DNA of 64,000 nucleotides from the NCBI RefSeq assembly GCF_964199755.1, contig NC_133898.1, positions 108,757,847-108,821,846 on the forward strand. Direction: 5' to 3'. Shown in pieces: positions 14,141 to 25,600 of this stretch. How positions within the stretch are numbered: the first letter of the stretch is position 1; the number at the start of each line of letters is the position of its first letter. A program made the translations under genes and the position numbers. Source of the DNA: Larus michahellis. Taxonomy: Eukaryota > Chordata > Aves > Charadriiformes > Laridae. A model generated the notes under the pieces. The model was not told the DNA's origin. It saw nothing but the letters and a program-made list of their open reading frames with translations, and ran no database searches.

Positions 14141-17100
14141 ATTACCATACACCAGGAATACTGACATCAAGCAAAGCATCAGCCTGTGATGATGAAAAGC
14201 CTCATCTGAGCGTTAGTGTGGTTAGCTGCTGTTGATTGCAGAAATACTTTTCAGCCAGCATTAAACTGTTGTAAACAAATAATTGCAAACGTGTTCAAAG
14301 TCTCCGAGAACACCGTGGCAATGTTGGTACTAATAAAGGAGGAGAATATCCACTGAGAAGCCAAGTCAAGCAAACCAGCAGATTTCTTCAGATAGATTTG
14401 TGAAAATAAAAGAAGAGTCAGGATTGGTTTGGTTTTGCATTCCAGAAAAGCATTTGATCCCCATGAATGTACTGCATTCTTGCAACACCCCTGCTATGCA
14501 TTGCATTTAATACAGAAGATAGGCCAATATAATTGGAGGAAATAAAATTCCTTGTTTAAGATAAAACTCGATTTTGCTTTTAATATCATTATGAAAAGGA
14601 CATACAGATTAAGGAACTCAAAGCACCAGAAATCTGCCAAAGTATGTCATCATTGTGCTTGAGAAAGACAGAATGTGAAAAGTAACAATAGACTTCAAAG
14701 GAAAGCCAACAGAGTCCCGTTCTTCTGAGACTTATGCCTAGGAAAAGAAAGTAAACGGAAAACTTCTAGAGGAGGGAATAATGAAACCACTTATTTTTCC
14801 AGACAAACTTGAAATCAGGTACTTAAGATAAAAAAGCCCCGCTTTTAAAGACAGAACAGGCTCACTGATTTCTTGACAAATTAAGTAAGCGATGCTTAAA
14901 AAGGCAGAGGTCCTTCAGATACATGGTGGATGGTACCCTTCTTATTTTTGGAGATCATATATTGTTTCTTTGCCCAGATACTTTTTCAAACTTAAGGTTT
15001 ACAGTCATTCTAGCCACAGCTAAAAAGTACACTACATCCAGTTAGATTTACAAAATAGTTCCAGGTTTCTGCAGACATTATCTCTACACAGACTTTGAAG
15101 TGGATTCAAAGATGGAGAGACATGCTGCTGTGCTAAGCATGGCAAAGGCTGACTTTAAGGGCAGTTTTATCTGGCAGATGGCAGTGCAACAGACAGATAA
15201 GACCTAAGACAGCTATATCAGATAGCAAAAAAAGCCTCCAGAATGACAGCCCAATCTGAAAGAAGGATAAGAATTAGCTTGCCCAGACTTCTCTCTGCCA
15301 TGGCAGAAGTGCTACTGGTAAAGTTTGCTGTTGGGCCTATAACTGTGAACTATTAGGTGACTCATGGGAGTCTGCCTTCTTTTATTTATTATTTCATGGA
15401 AACCAGGCCAAGGTGGAGAGACATGGGGCAGGCCTGAGGCCATATTCCTACACAGAATTGATCTGTGTGTGGGATGCACCTCCCAGTTCTCCTGCAAGGG
15501 CAGAGACGCATGTTGTGTGTCTGAGCTGTACAGTACTGCTGATCTACCTGTAACCAGCTCCTGGAATGGAATCTGGAACACATGGACAGGTTCTGTACCC
15601 ATACACATCGTGTGGCTATAGTCAGATGCCAATTGATTCGGACTCTCAAAAACCAGCATATGAGAGCTACCAAGAGCTAGCTAGTAGAAAAATACCAGAG
15701 ACCATGGTGATGAAGTGCTTAACTCGTGCGATCAGGACGTGTCTGGGTACCTCAGCCCAGAATCCTCTTAAAAGTAAATCTAAATTATTTTAAGCCCCAT
15801 GGGAAACTTGCCGCTGCTTCTTCCTTCATCTGACAAGGTTAAGACCCCCAAATGTCAACAGAGTGCCCAAATCATCAAGCCCATGAGAGGGGGGTTACTG
15901 TCCTTCAGACTAAAGCTTATTACTTTTCACTGAAACAATAAAAAATGTTACTGAGGGAGAGAAAGAAGAATCCTGGGTTCTGTTCTCTGATGAGAGGGAA
16001 CTTTCCGTACTTCATCCTATTGCCTTTGGTGTGGCAGGGCTCAGTTATATGCCTGGAGATCCAAGCCATCTCAGCTTGTGCTAGGACTGAAAAAGGCTTT
16101 TGCTGATCTCAAAGCAGAAACACATGCTAGAGTCATAGGTACTTCTGCGGCAAGACTTTACTATCAGAAATACTTGTAGGCTGTCAGCACGGATTTCAGC
16201 ATGCAATGGGAATGTTTTTAGCAGCAACTGTGTAACTGAGGGCTTAACAAAATACGAGGATACTCCATGTGGTCATTGGAACTAAACAGGGGAAGAGGAG
16301 AAAATTGAGTGTAATGCATGCTATTGCATTACTAGAAGGTAACAGTTGCTGGCCAGTCAGAGACAGAAATAAAATAGGTTTCTATTAAAATAATCTTATT
16401 TCCATGGCCTGACACTTTCTGCATTGGATACATAACATTTTTTACTAATGTGAATTTCATATGCTGAGCCTGGGTGTTCAGACAAAGGCTTCCTGGCTGC
16501 ACCAATTTCTCTGACAACACTCACCTTTTGCATTTATAATTTAGTGCAAACAATTCAATATCTCACACAATATTTTTTTTTCCATTTAACAGGGCAGATA
16601 GGATACAGTTAAGATGCCTGAATTCAAGAGACAGAAAAGACTGCCTGGTTATCTAATCTTATTACTGCAAGAACAGGCCAAAGAATTTTAGTCGTGTACC
16701 AAGCCAATAACTCCTGGCTGAATTAGGTCAAAGCATTGTTCTGCTCAAATCATTCGTCTCACATCTATACAGCTTCTCTGTTTTGGCCAACGACCTTCAT
16801 GGAAAATCAGGTGTCAAATGGATCATCTTGGATACCTTGAAGAAATATACATGCCACTTTTCACTTTGGACTTCACTTTTTCATCTTCTACAGTTTGGTA
16901 TCTGCTGACTTGGCAGCATTCTGTTTTCCCAAAGTGATCCATTATCTTTCTCAAGAGACGTACAGACTGGCAGCACAATTGTGTGCCTCAGGACTGTCCC
17001 ATCTGCTTTTGGATTTCCTCACACGGAGGAGAAGTAAAGATTGTAGTATGGCTGACTAACCTGATTCAAACATGTCCTTTTCAAGTGCTACAGGATAAAA

Positions 17101-18344
17101 GCTTGTTAATGCATGCAGTGAAATTTGCATCATGTGTGACAGTCATGGTGCTATTCTTGCATTTGTTAGGTAGAAATCTGGGCAAAGCTGAACAGATCAG
17201 GACCTGGAGTAAGAACGAAGACATTCAGATCAGGATGTGAGGCAGAGAGGTGTTTATGGTTATGATTCGGGAGGTGTGAGAAGAAGCACAGATTCAGGTG
17301 TCCTGGTTTGTGGTTCTTGACCATTTTGAAATTTTGATATTTCACTTATAAGTCTAAAATTTGGTTGCTTCTGATGAGGGAGAGGTTTTAGATACACATG
17401 AACACCATCTCCTCAAAGCAGATATTGAGGCTTTTCAGCCACTGTACTCTGAAAAGATGCCTGATTTTGGGGGTACAATAGAAGTATCTATTTCCCCGTA
17501 AGGCTGCAAAAGGTCTTGGCAGGGATACTGTCCAGGCATTGGGCTAACAATCTAATAGAACCTTGTAACTCTGTTGCCCATCATAACAGCCTTCTGGTCT
17601 TCTGCTACAGAGAATGAGTGATATATGCTTCATTCTGACCAACCAGATGCAGCACCAGTGAATTTTATCATATGAATGCAACACGAACATTCTTTGCCCG
17701 TCTCCTGTGTAAAACTTCTTGGGACACATGGCACTAACTCCAAAGCTCACAAAGCAATACACTCAAATGACATTTACTTTACTGTTTCTGCATCTGCTGT
17801 AAAAACAAATTCCTTCAGGACTCTATTATCAGTTGTTATTAAACAAGAAATACGTTGTCTGTGTACTGCCCACTTCCACGGCTTTGGATGTGCTAGTAGC
17901 CTGCAGTTAGAAACTTCCACCTAAGTTTCACAGAGCTTTTTAATAACGCCAGAGTCTGACATCACTTTAAATCCTATCCCTTTTGTAATCAAGGGAAAAT
18001 TTCCATTAACTTCATGAGCATCTGGATTTCCTACACTGAACATACAAATGTGTACAGTAGCTGTTTTTGAACTGAGGCAACATGGGGAGTTGCAGTAAAG
18101 AAGAGATGAAAGAAAGCTACAGGATAAGAGAAGAGCTCTCCCATGAAGAGATTTGTCTTTGACTGACGGAATCAGAACGTTTGTTGTTCGCATGCCATTC
18201 CTGTAGCAAAGGGTTGGCTTTTGGTTCTTACTGTCTAACACTTTAAAATATGGGTTGCAGGAATAATAGTTTATCTCCAGAGCTTAGGGCCTGTTCTTCC
18301 AATCTACTTACAAGAGAGGGAAAGAGGAAAGCAGAACTGCTTCC

Positions 18345-18360
18345 AAAAAAAAAAAAAAAA
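18345..18360. repeat. Poly-A run (16)
   Basis: A plain homopolymer of 16 A; no adjacent retrocopy was recognised. Confidence 0.9.
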
Positions 18361-18601
18361 GTAATAAAAATTATTGCAGATCTCTGACACGTTGACAGTC
18401 TGAAATGATTCAGAAGTCCAGGAGCCTTCCAGCAGTTAGAAATCCACATGCAAAGCTTACTCTGCTCCTTAAATACTCCTGGATGAATCAGTGTCCAGAA
18501 AAACAACAAACAGCTTGTGCTAATCTGTGAATGTGTACATGTAAAATAACTTCAATACTATTAATTAATGCAAATCATGTTGTGACAGACAACATAACAG
18601 C

Positions 18602-18751
18602 ATGGAAGCTGCTTGTGCAACTTATGTGGATTTGTATGGAAAGGTTGCAGTTTCTGGCGTGTTTCAGAGTGAATTAAAGAAGGCTGTCAACCCATCTGTT
18701 TTAGCCAGAGGCATAGCAATGGCAGCTCAAGAAATATCGCACCTGAAAAAG
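18602..18751 (+). other. Exon-like open segment, unassigned
   Basis: The frame starting at the ATG at 18602 reads with protein-like composition (MEAACATYVDLYGKVAVSGV and later LARGIAMAAQEISHLKK) to a possible 5' splice site AAAAAG|gttta. I do not recognise it, and no partner exon is evident. It lies antisense inside the inferred KBTBD11 intron. Chance is likely. Confidence 0.15.
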
Positions 18752-19708
18752 GTTTATGTGACACATCTTTTTTCTCCCTCTGACACACAGTGCAAAATCT
18801 GTAGAACTACTGGATTTTTTTTCCAGCTTGTTTTGCATTAAATAAACTGACTTAACCGATCATGAATTCCTGCCATCCTCACTGATGAGGTATAAGAAAC
18901 TGGAAAGTACCAAATGTGCAGTGCAGAACAAAAGACCTGGCCAACTCTTTTTTGCATTAACACTCAATCACCCATGTACAATACTGACCCAGCCTTGTAA
19001 TTGTTTCAAAGCCAAAATTGCTGATTAGCTTCCAAGGAGCTTTTTAGGATGAGGACAGAGAAAAGGCTACAGAATTGTCAACACTGTCTAAGGAAAACAC
19101 AGCACGTATGGTGCCGACCCTGCAGAGACTTACATGCAGATTTATATGCTCTGTGTCTAATGCCAACATCTACATACGTAAACTGAGTGTTTGCTTAATT
19201 AACAGCAGAGGAAGGCAAAATCTCTATCCATTCACCGTATTGTCACGTGGTTACAAGTGCTGGCACAAGAAAGTGGCCAGGAAGGTATGGCCTGGGCTAG
19301 GGAAGGAGCAGGGTCCCTTCCCGCTCAGTGACAGCTCAGTCATAGATCAGGTTAAACTGGTTGTCAAACCCTGAACTGCTATAAAGTAATTCTTCTTCAA
19401 TGAAAGGAACTAATCACGCCTGTTCTCTTACAAAACAACACTGAGACCAAAAATGAAGCAGAAAGAACAGATGATAATAATACCATTGAAAAGTAAGAGA
19501 GCAGATATTAAAAATGTCATGTCCCAAGAAGGCCAATGAGATCAAACACAATGAAAATGAGCTCATTTTTTAAATGGGTAATTCCAAGCTTTTCAGCTTC
19601 TGTTCACAGGAAAGAAACAGCCTCCTAACTGCAATGCTGCAGAATCTCAGTAGGGATAAACAGCAAAACCCCTGCAAAACCCATACAAGATCTCACAAGG
19701 CAAAAAAG

Positions 19709-19724
19709 AAAAAAAAAAAAAAAA
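19709..19724. repeat. Poly-A run (16)
   Basis: A homopolymer of 16 A preceded by a shorter A run broken by one G. Confidence 0.9.
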
Positions 19725-21197
19725 GGGTTTAATTCTACTTTAAAAGAAATTGCAGGACTTCCTTTCATGTTTTATTATACATTTCTTTAGCAGCCAGCTG
19801 CCCCTAATATCCTCTTGCAACAGAATACTACAGGATGCCGAAACGCCTAGCAGTAGGATCTGGATCCAGTCATCTAACCACATCACTGTCTCTACAGTAA
19901 CCTAGGCCAGCCCTAAATACTATAATCCTGCTTTACTACAGTAAAGCCAGTTAATGGCTTTCATTGAATGTTCCTGCCAAATAGTGGTGCTCTAATATTT
20001 ATTGACATTTCAAATCTGTCCATCTATTTGGACTACGTGTTACACTGAAAAGTGATGCAAGCAAAACATTTGTAGAAGAAAGGAAGCTATTGAGGATTTC
20101 AGTCTTTTCATATTGTCGAGGTGAGGTGCAGTCCTGCAAACTCCAGCTTCTAAGAGTGTCACCATTGACTTCAGTGACACTACTGCCAGGAGTGAGTCCC
20201 TGAGGAATGTGGGGGGACCTGGGGCAGGAACGGACCAGCCCTCAGCTCTATGGCAGGATCTCATCAGACAGTGCCAGGAGCACTGGATGACCAGAGAATC
20301 CCATTGGCATGCACTGGAAGAATTAAAGAGTGAATAAATGCTGGGTGATGGGCCTTGGGAAGAGGAGAATGCAGAACAGGAAGGATGGGCCAAAGAGTTA
20401 AACCTGGGAGCAAATATTGCTGTGTCAATACTAGCGACAATTTAATTCTTTTCCATAAACATCCCATTTAATGCCTTTTTGGGAGACAGATGGTTAAGTC
20501 TCTGAAAAACAGAGGAGCTCTTTAGCTTCTCAGATCTTATAAAAGGATTGTTCTATTTTATTGCTATTCTATTTTTTATTGCCCTACTTTTTTCTAGCTT
20601 TTTGTTCTAGTTCACTGTTGTTCAATTTAGTTGCTGTGGAAGAGCTTTACAGAATATTATTTCTATGGGGGTTTTATTTTTCCTTGATGGGTAAAAAAAA
20701 AAAAGTTGTAGGATTTAATACTATCATTTTCTGCGCTGCGTGTGAGTCCGGGTTCGGGAGCCGGCTTTTTGTTGCTTTATAAAAGAGCAGACATAAAAGC
20801 CTACCGGCTTCGGACCATTGAAATCCAGTAGGACTTTTCTTCAGGCATCTTCCACCCTGCAAAATCGTGCACGCCGGTGAGCACCCAGGGCTTGCTTTTA
20901 GTAGGATGGGGAAGCACGCCATGAAGAATTTATAGCGGGAAGCAATCTGCCGCCGTTCCACATCCCTAAACGCTAGCGTAAAAGAGTCATTTAGATTTTT
21001 TTTTTTAATAGGTCAGCAGGATTAAAAAGAATAATAATAATAGTACGCAGGCACCAGGTTTGGCTCCTCTGCGACATACGGAGAAGGGAGATGGGGATGT
21101 GCCCGGCCTCCCTCCTGCCTCAGGGAAGGTTGGATTAAGGGGGACTGAGGGAAGAGGAAAATACGATTAAAACCTGACGGTCCCCCAAATCTCCCAC

Positions 21198-21211
21198 ACA
21201 CACACACACGG
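21198..21211. repeat. Short (CA)n microsatellite
   Basis: About seven CA units at the edge of the distal CpG island. Confidence 0.8.
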
Positions 21212-21239
21212 CTACCGTGGCTCCGCGTCGCGTTTTTTA

Positions 21240-22040
21240 CCTCAGTTATCGGCAGATACCGGCACCAACCCCCACGCAGGCTCCGCGGCGGCGGGCCGGG
21301 AGGGGGGTCGGGCGAGTCCCGGGGCCGGGGCAGCCCCGGCCCCGGGACTCGCCCGACCCCCCTCCCGGCCCGCCGCCGCGCTGCCTCCCTGCTCCCCTCC
21401 TGACAAGGGCTTACCTTTCGGCGACGGCCGCTCTGGGGAAGCTTCCTCCGCCCCACCTCCCTGCCGGAGCAGGAGCCGGCGGAGGCGGGGAAGGGAGAAG
21501 CCGGGAAGGAGAAGCGGAGAGCGACGGGGCGATGCCAGGCGACGCAAATGGCTGAAGCGCAGGGGCCGGGCTGGCGGAGGGGGCCGGGCGGTCGCTGTGT
21601 GGAAGGGGCGTTCAGCCCCTTTGTTCGCCTGACAGACAGACAGGGAGGGGAGGGGAGGAGGGGGTGCAGACCTGTTGCAGGGGCAGCCGCTGAGGCGGGA
21701 AGCGGCGACGCCGCTGCGGAGGCCGGCTGCCCGCCCTCCCCCGTTGGAAGGAGGCGGTGGATCGGATCGGCCCCACCTGCCCGCCCTGAGGAGAAACTCC
21801 CTCCTGGCAGGGCCGGGCGGGGAAACGGCGGGTCCTCACCTCCGAGCTGGGTGTGGGGGGAACCGTCCCTGAGGTAACCGGGGCGGCCGCACCGCCCTGA
21901 GGCAGGACCGGTGGGAGTTCGCTGAAGCGGCCCCGGCCCCAGCGCGGTAGACACGGAGCCCTGAGCGGAGCCCTGACTGACCAGGGCCTGTCCTCTGCCT
22001 CGGTCGGGGGCACGAAGCCACGGGGAGGGTTTCCAGCTCG
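21240..22040 (-). promoter_or_regulatory. KBTBD11: Distal CpG island, probable KBTBD11 promoter and non-coding first exon
   Basis: About 800 bp are extremely GC- and CpG-rich between AT-rich flanks. A strong minus-strand 5' splice site (GAAAG|gtaagc) has its last exon base at 21415, so a minus-strand first exon would run from an unknown start (about 21.6-22.0 kb) to 21415. The nearest downstream minus-strand gene is KBTBD11. A purine-rich run of G tracts at about 21642-21665 could form a G-quadruplex. A possible plus-strand 5' splice site (CTGAG|gtaacc, near 21872) allows a bidirectional promoter. TSS positions cannot be read from sequence alone. Confidence 0.6.
21284..21380. repeat. Perfect 97-bp palindrome (48-bp arms, 1-base spacer)
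   Basis: Base 21332 (A) is the centre. Every base from 21284 to 21331 pairs with its mirror from 21380 down to 21333, with no mismatch. The next outer pair (21283/21381) is C/C and ends the symmetry. The arms are almost pure G/C. It starts 35 bases downstream of the proposed KBTBD11 first-exon 5' splice site (minus strand), inside the inferred intron. A real inverted duplication, or an assembly or fold-back polymerase artefact, would both look like this. Confidence 0.98.
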
Positions 22041-22123
22041 GTTATTCCGTTCTCTGCCCGACGGAGAAGCAAGGGGTTGGAGGCTAGGTGGCTTCTGTTG
22101 GGCTGCACTTTGGGTCTGGGTCA

Positions 22124-22600
22124 CATTTTATAGAATTGTCTAGATTGGAAGGGACGTTTCAGATCATGGAGTCCAACCATCAACCTCACGTTGACAAAAC
22201 CATCGCTAAACTATGTCCCTCAGCACCACATCTACACGTCTTTTAAATACCTCCAGGGATGGTGACTCAACCACTGCCCTGGGCAGCCTGTTCCAGTGTT
22301 TGATAAGCCTTTCAGTGTAGAAATTTTTCCTAATATCCAGTCTAAACCTCCCATGGTGCAACTTGAGGACATTTCCTCTTGTCCTATCGCCTGTTACTTG
22401 GGAGCAGAGACCGACCCCCACCTCACTACACCCTCCTTTCAGGTAGTTGTAGAGAGCGATAAGGTCTCCCCTCAGCCTCCTTTTCTCCAGGCTAAACACC
22501 CCCAGCTGCCTCAGCTGCTCCTCATAAGACTTGTTCTCCAGACCCCTCACCAGCTTCATTGCCCTTCTCTGGACTCGCTCCAGAAGCCGTGACTCTCATT
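22124..22600 (-). mobile_element. CR1 LINE 3' fragment (well preserved)
   Basis: The minus strand reads as the 3' end of a chicken-repeat-1 non-LTR retrotransposon. It has a 117-codon open segment with the typical ORF2 end ([14 protein letters not shown], then [19 protein letters not shown], and later [19 protein letters not shown]). A non-coding tail follows with GTCCCTTCCAA and a short ATTCTATA-type 3' end near 22124. It is 5'-truncated near 22600, as usual for CR1. The lack of frame breaks suggests a fairly young insertion. It abuts the upstream side of the distal CpG island. Confidence 0.95.
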
Positions 22601-25600
22601 AGGATTCCCAGAATTAGACCCGTTTCCTAGTTTCTTGAAAAAAAAAAACACCCTCATGTTACATTAGTAACCCTTGGTCTGCTCTTGATGCTGTCGGTGG
22701 TATTTACCCAGCTCACGTCCCACCACCAGCTGCAATCTGACTCATACCAAGACAGCAGACACCGACACCACGCTATCCAAACCTTTCTAAACCATTGCTG
22801 GTGCCTGGATATATCATATTGCTGTTGCAAGATATAGTTTTTCTATGATACTGCTGTCTCAAAACAGTACTCATCTGCAGCTTTTCTCTTTCCCCCCTCT
22901 TTCCACTGACTCCAGGGTCCCGTCAGACTGGTTCTCCTGCAGCCGCCCAGCAAGTGGCTCCCAGCCCTGGGAGAAGCTCCTGAGCAGACTTGAAAAGCTA
23001 CTCTCGTCTCCTCTCTCCAATTAACCCGACGGTTCAATTCTTCCGTGCTGGTAGTGTAACCATTGCAGCTCTATGTTCTTCCAGCTTCGTGGTGGTGATG
23101 GTTAAGCGTGATTGGGTGCCTTCTCATTCCTTTTGTCCCATTGCTCCTACTATTTGACTTCAGTTTTGCTAAAACTCTTGTGTGTTGAGTTAGCTCTTAA
23201 TATGCTAAAGTGCTTGCATGCAGTGCTGGGTAAGTGTAACCACTTGAAACCCTTGGCTCCACTCACATTGTGCACTTACTTAAGTGCAGTGCTTAACCAG
23301 AAGGCTGGTTTTCCAGCTGAGGTCATGTCTCATCTCTACTGAGAGAGGCCGGTGTGCTTTTTGGTGCCATAAGATAAATAAGTAATAATCATACAGTGTC
23401 ACAGGGGTCTTAGAATAATTGGTAATGACAACATGTGGCTTTAGCATAATTGCAAATTTCCTGCTGTCCCCTGATTTCGGTCCATTACATGATTGGGCTG
23501 TTATTTTCTGTACATAGTTTTATTCTTCCCTAGCTGGAAGAAGTTTCCGTGTGATACAGCAGATCCATTAAAGCCTGCCAGAAATAACTCTTCTCTCCTG
23601 ACATCAGGAACTAATCTTCCTGCTGTTTCATGTTACTTTAAATACAATATATTTCAAGATGACACTGAAATTAGACAACTGATCCAAGTCTGCGAAATCA
23701 TTTTCACTTTTAAAATCCCCGTTATTCTATTCTTATGTGGAGGATTGTCTCCCCTTAAGGTATCTGACTTCTGTTCACACTGATGAGAGTTACGTGGCTG
23801 CGGCAGCAGTTTCATATCTGAGATCATTTGAGACTGTTCTGACTCATGCTTTCTGAATATATGACAATTTTAAGCGCTACTGGATTTGCTTAGCTCCTCT
23901 TCACATTTAACTGCTGCATCGCATTCCAGTCTGTGTGTACACAGAGATGTCTGAACTACAGTTTCTGGAGACGATTGAAAATCAGTGGTGGGTAGGAAGT
24001 AGCATATTGTGTGTTTATGGGCCATACTTACCCCTGTGGTTAGAGCCAGCAAAAGACCTGTACGAAATCCAAGCTCCACAGAGGTCGTAGCCTGAGAAGT
24101 CAGGTAGCACTTGGCTGTTGCAGACTTCATCCTCTGCCCTCACTGAACATTGCCAGAAGCAGATCGGGTCAAATGATCTCAGTCTCCTTTTTGAAAGTTT
24201 AGCTTTGTGCAGTGATTCCCTAACTTTGTGAGCCTCAGCGTATGGTCCTCCCTCCAAGTTTCTTTCCAGTGCCCCATGTACCTTTGTCATCAAACCTTTA
24301 AGTGAAAACAGATATAAAGGAGATTTGCTGACCTCTTAGCATAATTTTTGCAAAATACCGCTGCTCTGTGGATTTTCGGCTGCAAAACGTCCCATGGAGA
24401 ATAAGGCTGCTCATCAACCAGCCTTTAAGTTTTCTGTAGAACTGGAGAAGATGCTAAAAACTGGGACACCCATTGTAGAAATCATCTCAGTTCTAGTTGT
24501 TTGATTTCCCTACTTAACTTGAGTTCCCTGAGGCTCCATTTATAATTAATGCACAGGAATAACCACATCTGGAGGGCAATTTTTCTCACCTCTCTTAGAC
24601 ATCTTATCTTAGGATGAGGTGAATCATCCTTTGGTATTCCTTGTTTCTCTCCATTAGCTGTAAAGTCAGACTGGTACAGCTGTAGAAAATTAATTTTTAA
24701 AAACCTAAACTACATGAGATAAGTCATTATCCCAGTGCAGAGAAGGCCCTGTCCTAAAGAAATCAAGCATCACACATCATTTGTTACCTGTCTTCTACTT
24801 CCGTAGCCGAGCCAACATGACAAATATTCGGAGGGACTGAATGCTTGCTACTCCTGCTTCTGGCCATCAGGACTTGCTGATATACCTGTGTTCTGCAGGG
24901 GGTGACTGGCCTGGAGCAACAACAGTGGACTGGTGAGCATGGTGAGGTGAGTAAAGGCAGAAAGGAAAGAGGTAAGTGTTCTGCTGTACCCCAGAAACCT
25001 TAGCTGGTTTCTGCCCAGTCAGATACAAAGGACTTCTGGACATACAGCCCCTCCTCTCTCTCACATACCAGCAATAGTGCTCAATAATAGAAAGAGCATA
25101 CAGTTTGCGACAGAATTTAATCAGATTTTTTTCTCTGGTAAAAAAACCAAACAAACAAACATACAAAAAAACAAAACTGAAAAAAAATCCAGATGGAAAA
25201 ACAGGAATAGGAAGGTTTCTTCATTTTACAGACCTAAACTTGGACGCAAAATAGGCATGCTTTCTGTCTGTTTAATCCACACCAGGAAAAACAAAATATT
25301 CTCAATTTCGTCTTCCTCGAAGACATAAGACTGTGGTGTCCCCAGTACAGAAATGGGCCGCAGAGCTGAATGCCATTCTCATGGTAGGGTCACCAAAGGG
25401 CGTCCCGATGCAGAGAGATGGACATCTGCTCAGAGCTTATCAGGGCCCTGGTCTTCCTGGGAGGGGCCCTGCATTTCTTATTCTTCTCCCACTGGCTGCA
25501 GTAGCAGCTGCGTTGCTGCCATTCCCAGCTCTGAGACTGCCGTGCAGGACTGGGATAGCCTGCCAGACTGGGGCAAATGCACTGTTCCTCAGTAAAATTA

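Larger units (their letters stand above)
7756..21414 (-). other. KBTBD11: Inferred 5'UTR intron of KBTBD11
   Basis: This is 13.7 kb of mostly AT-rich DNA between the two CpG islands, bounded on the minus strand by a strong 5' splice site (GAAAG|gtaagc) at 21414/21415 and a good 3' splice site at 7755/7756. Inside I see A-runs, a weak old CR1-like piece near 14.0 kb, and two exon-like plus-strand patches (9763-9830 and 18602-18751) that I cannot assign. Nothing else above 300 bp has recognisable coding or repeat identity. Confidence 0.5.

Noticed and set aside
15312-15673. Overlapping open frames on both strands around 15.3-15.7 kb
   Set aside because: Three mutually overlapping frames without family resemblance; looks like a stop-poor stretch.
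21022-22124. Several long frames on both strands in the distal CpG island (310, 170, 112, 109 codons)
   Set aside because: Pro/Arg/Gly-rich composition expected from GC-rich DNA. Both strands give overlapping frames, partly because of the palindrome. The plus frame at 21548 does meet a possible 5' splice site, but nothing else supports it.
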